From assembly GCA_035545855.1 (NCBI GenBank), contig DASZXK010000168.1:1-64000 (forward strand): a DNA stretch of 64,000 nt, in the 5' to 3' direction. This stretch comes from DASZVB01 sp035545855. Lineage in GTDB: Bacteria; Myxococcota_A; Polyangia; Polyangiales; Polyangiaceae. Under the pieces are notes generated by a model. That model saw only the letters and a list, made by a program, of their open reading frames with translations, was not told where the DNA came from and made no database searches. The position numbers and the translations under genes were made by a program. Shown here one piece after another: positions 63,417 to 64,000 of this stretch; positions within the stretch are counted from its first letter, which is position 1; every line of letters starts with the position of its first letter.

Positions 63417-64000
63417 GTGCAGCTTGATTTTGCCGCGCGCGAACTCACCGTAAAACTCGTCTACTACGGGCCGGCGCTCAGCGGAAAGACCTCGAACCTC
63501 CAGGCCCTCCACGACGCGACGGATCCCGGCTCCACCGGGCGTCTGATGACGCTCGAGACGAAGGACGACCGCACCCTCTTCTTCGATCTCCTCCCCCTGA
63601 CGTTCAAGGGGAAGGGCGACCTCTCGGTTCGTCTGAAGGTCTTCACCGTACCGGGGCAGGTGATCCACGCCTCCACCCGGAGGCTCGTCGTCCAGGGCGC
63701 GGACGGCGTCGCGTTCATCGCGGACTCCCAGATCGCCGAGACGCAGCACAACGCGGACGCCTTCATGGATCTCAAGCAGAACCTGAAGGCGAACGGCCTG
63801 TCTTTGAAGCAGATGCCGCTCATCATCCAGTTCAACAAGCGGGATCTGAAGAACGTCCGGAGCGACGAGGAGATCGCCGGGCTCGCTGCCCAGGGGCGGG
63901 AGCCCGTCTACCTCGCCGTCGCGACGCGAGGGGAGGGCGTGGTCGAGAGCTTCATCGGGCTCCTCCACCTGACGTGGAGCGCTCTCGAGGCGGAGCACGA
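63417..64000 (+). CDS. MglA-family small GTPase (3' end outside window)
   Basis: The first 194 codons are present, ending within the window edge without a stop. GTG 63417 has GGAGA eight bases upstream. G1 reads G18-P-A-L-S-G-K24-T25, against G-P-G-L-C-G-K-T in M. xanthus MglA. The T-V-P-G-Q (76-80) motif, with Thr in place of the usual Asp of G3, and N139-K-R-D142 (G4) are diagnostic for the MglA branch of Ras-like proteins. L-F-F-D-x-L-P-L and A-D-S-Q also match. MglA sets cell polarity and activates gliding with GltI and AglZ. Residues differ enough from MglA that this may be a paralogue; no mglB is seen upstream. Confidence 0.88.
   Translation, partial: MQLDFAARELTVKLVYYGPALSGKTSNLQALHDATDPGSTGRLMTLETKDDRTLFFDLLPLTFKGKGDLSVRLKVFTVPGQVIHASTRRLVVQGADGVAFIADSQIAETQHNADAFMDLKQNLKANGLSLKQMPLIIQFNKRDLKNVRSDEEIAGLAAQGREPVYLAVATRGEGVVESFIGLLHLTWSALEAEH

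Overview
The window reads as chromosomal DNA of a myxobacterium-like member of the Myxococcota, probably from the Polyangia side. The basis is very high G+C with G or C in nearly every third codon position, FHA, PEGA, TPR and SUMF1-type proteins, a Hanks-type Ser/Thr kinase, an FHA-type sigma54 activator, Pro/Ala-rich linkers, many lipoproteins, and pieces of the myxococcal gliding (Agl-Glt) apparatus. No phage, insertion sequence, CRISPR array or plasmid function was seen.

Layout. 1-446: a hairpin-rich dispersed repeat leading into a clear sigma70-type promoter. 447-15827: gliding-motility block with a small secreted protein, a GltG-like FHA/TonB-like protein, a GltE (AglT)-like TPR lipoprotein and a 3774-residue GltI (AgmK)-like TPR giant. 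15990-20612: outer-membrane barrel, FHA sigma54 activator, TPR-PEGA protein and a Pro/Ala-rich membrane protein. 20767-26791: cell-wall amidase, Nudix hydrolase, DksA and UvrA. 27043-36572: a rightward run with SUMF1-type protein, a CAT-anticodon tRNA, zinc-ribbon coiled-coil protein, Ser/Thr kinase, DsbD-N-like lipoprotein, PrkA, APC permease, TatD and a TonB-like protein. 36641-37808: tRNA-Met, a repeat block and a receiver-HTH regulator. 38553-44485: two outer-membrane proteins and a tandem pair of closely related, unrecognised Cys-rich lipoproteins. 44932-48197: TetR regulator and two unlike acyl-CoA dehydrogenases. 48518-53107: LTPEQ-motif lipoprotein, SCP2 protein, solitary TRAP receptor and alanine dehydrogenase. 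53248-57452: tRNA-Pro, then nadB followed by three genes joined by 4-base overlaps (CPBP protease, patatin, tandem Tudor-like protein). 57583-64000: small secreted protein, long HflX, homoserine-kinase-like phosphotransferase, ArgH, a membrane-anchored protein, and the first 194 codons of an MglA-family GTPase cut by the window edge.

How the genes fit together. GltG (inner membrane, cytosolic FHA, periplasmic TonB-like end), GltE (lipoprotein) and GltI (TPR scaffold) are parts of the trans-envelope gliding machine that MglA controls in Myxococcus xanthus. Whether the MglA-like gene at the far end serves that machine cannot be told from position alone.

The most unusual items are a family of modular intergenic repeats (five copies in 64 kb) with an AT-rich palindrome and a period-19 to -21 tandem array; the twin lipoproteins; an acyl-CoA dehydrogenase pair in which one partner has lost standard active-site residues; and a secreted or lipid-anchored protein made of two Tudor/chromo-barrel-like repeats.
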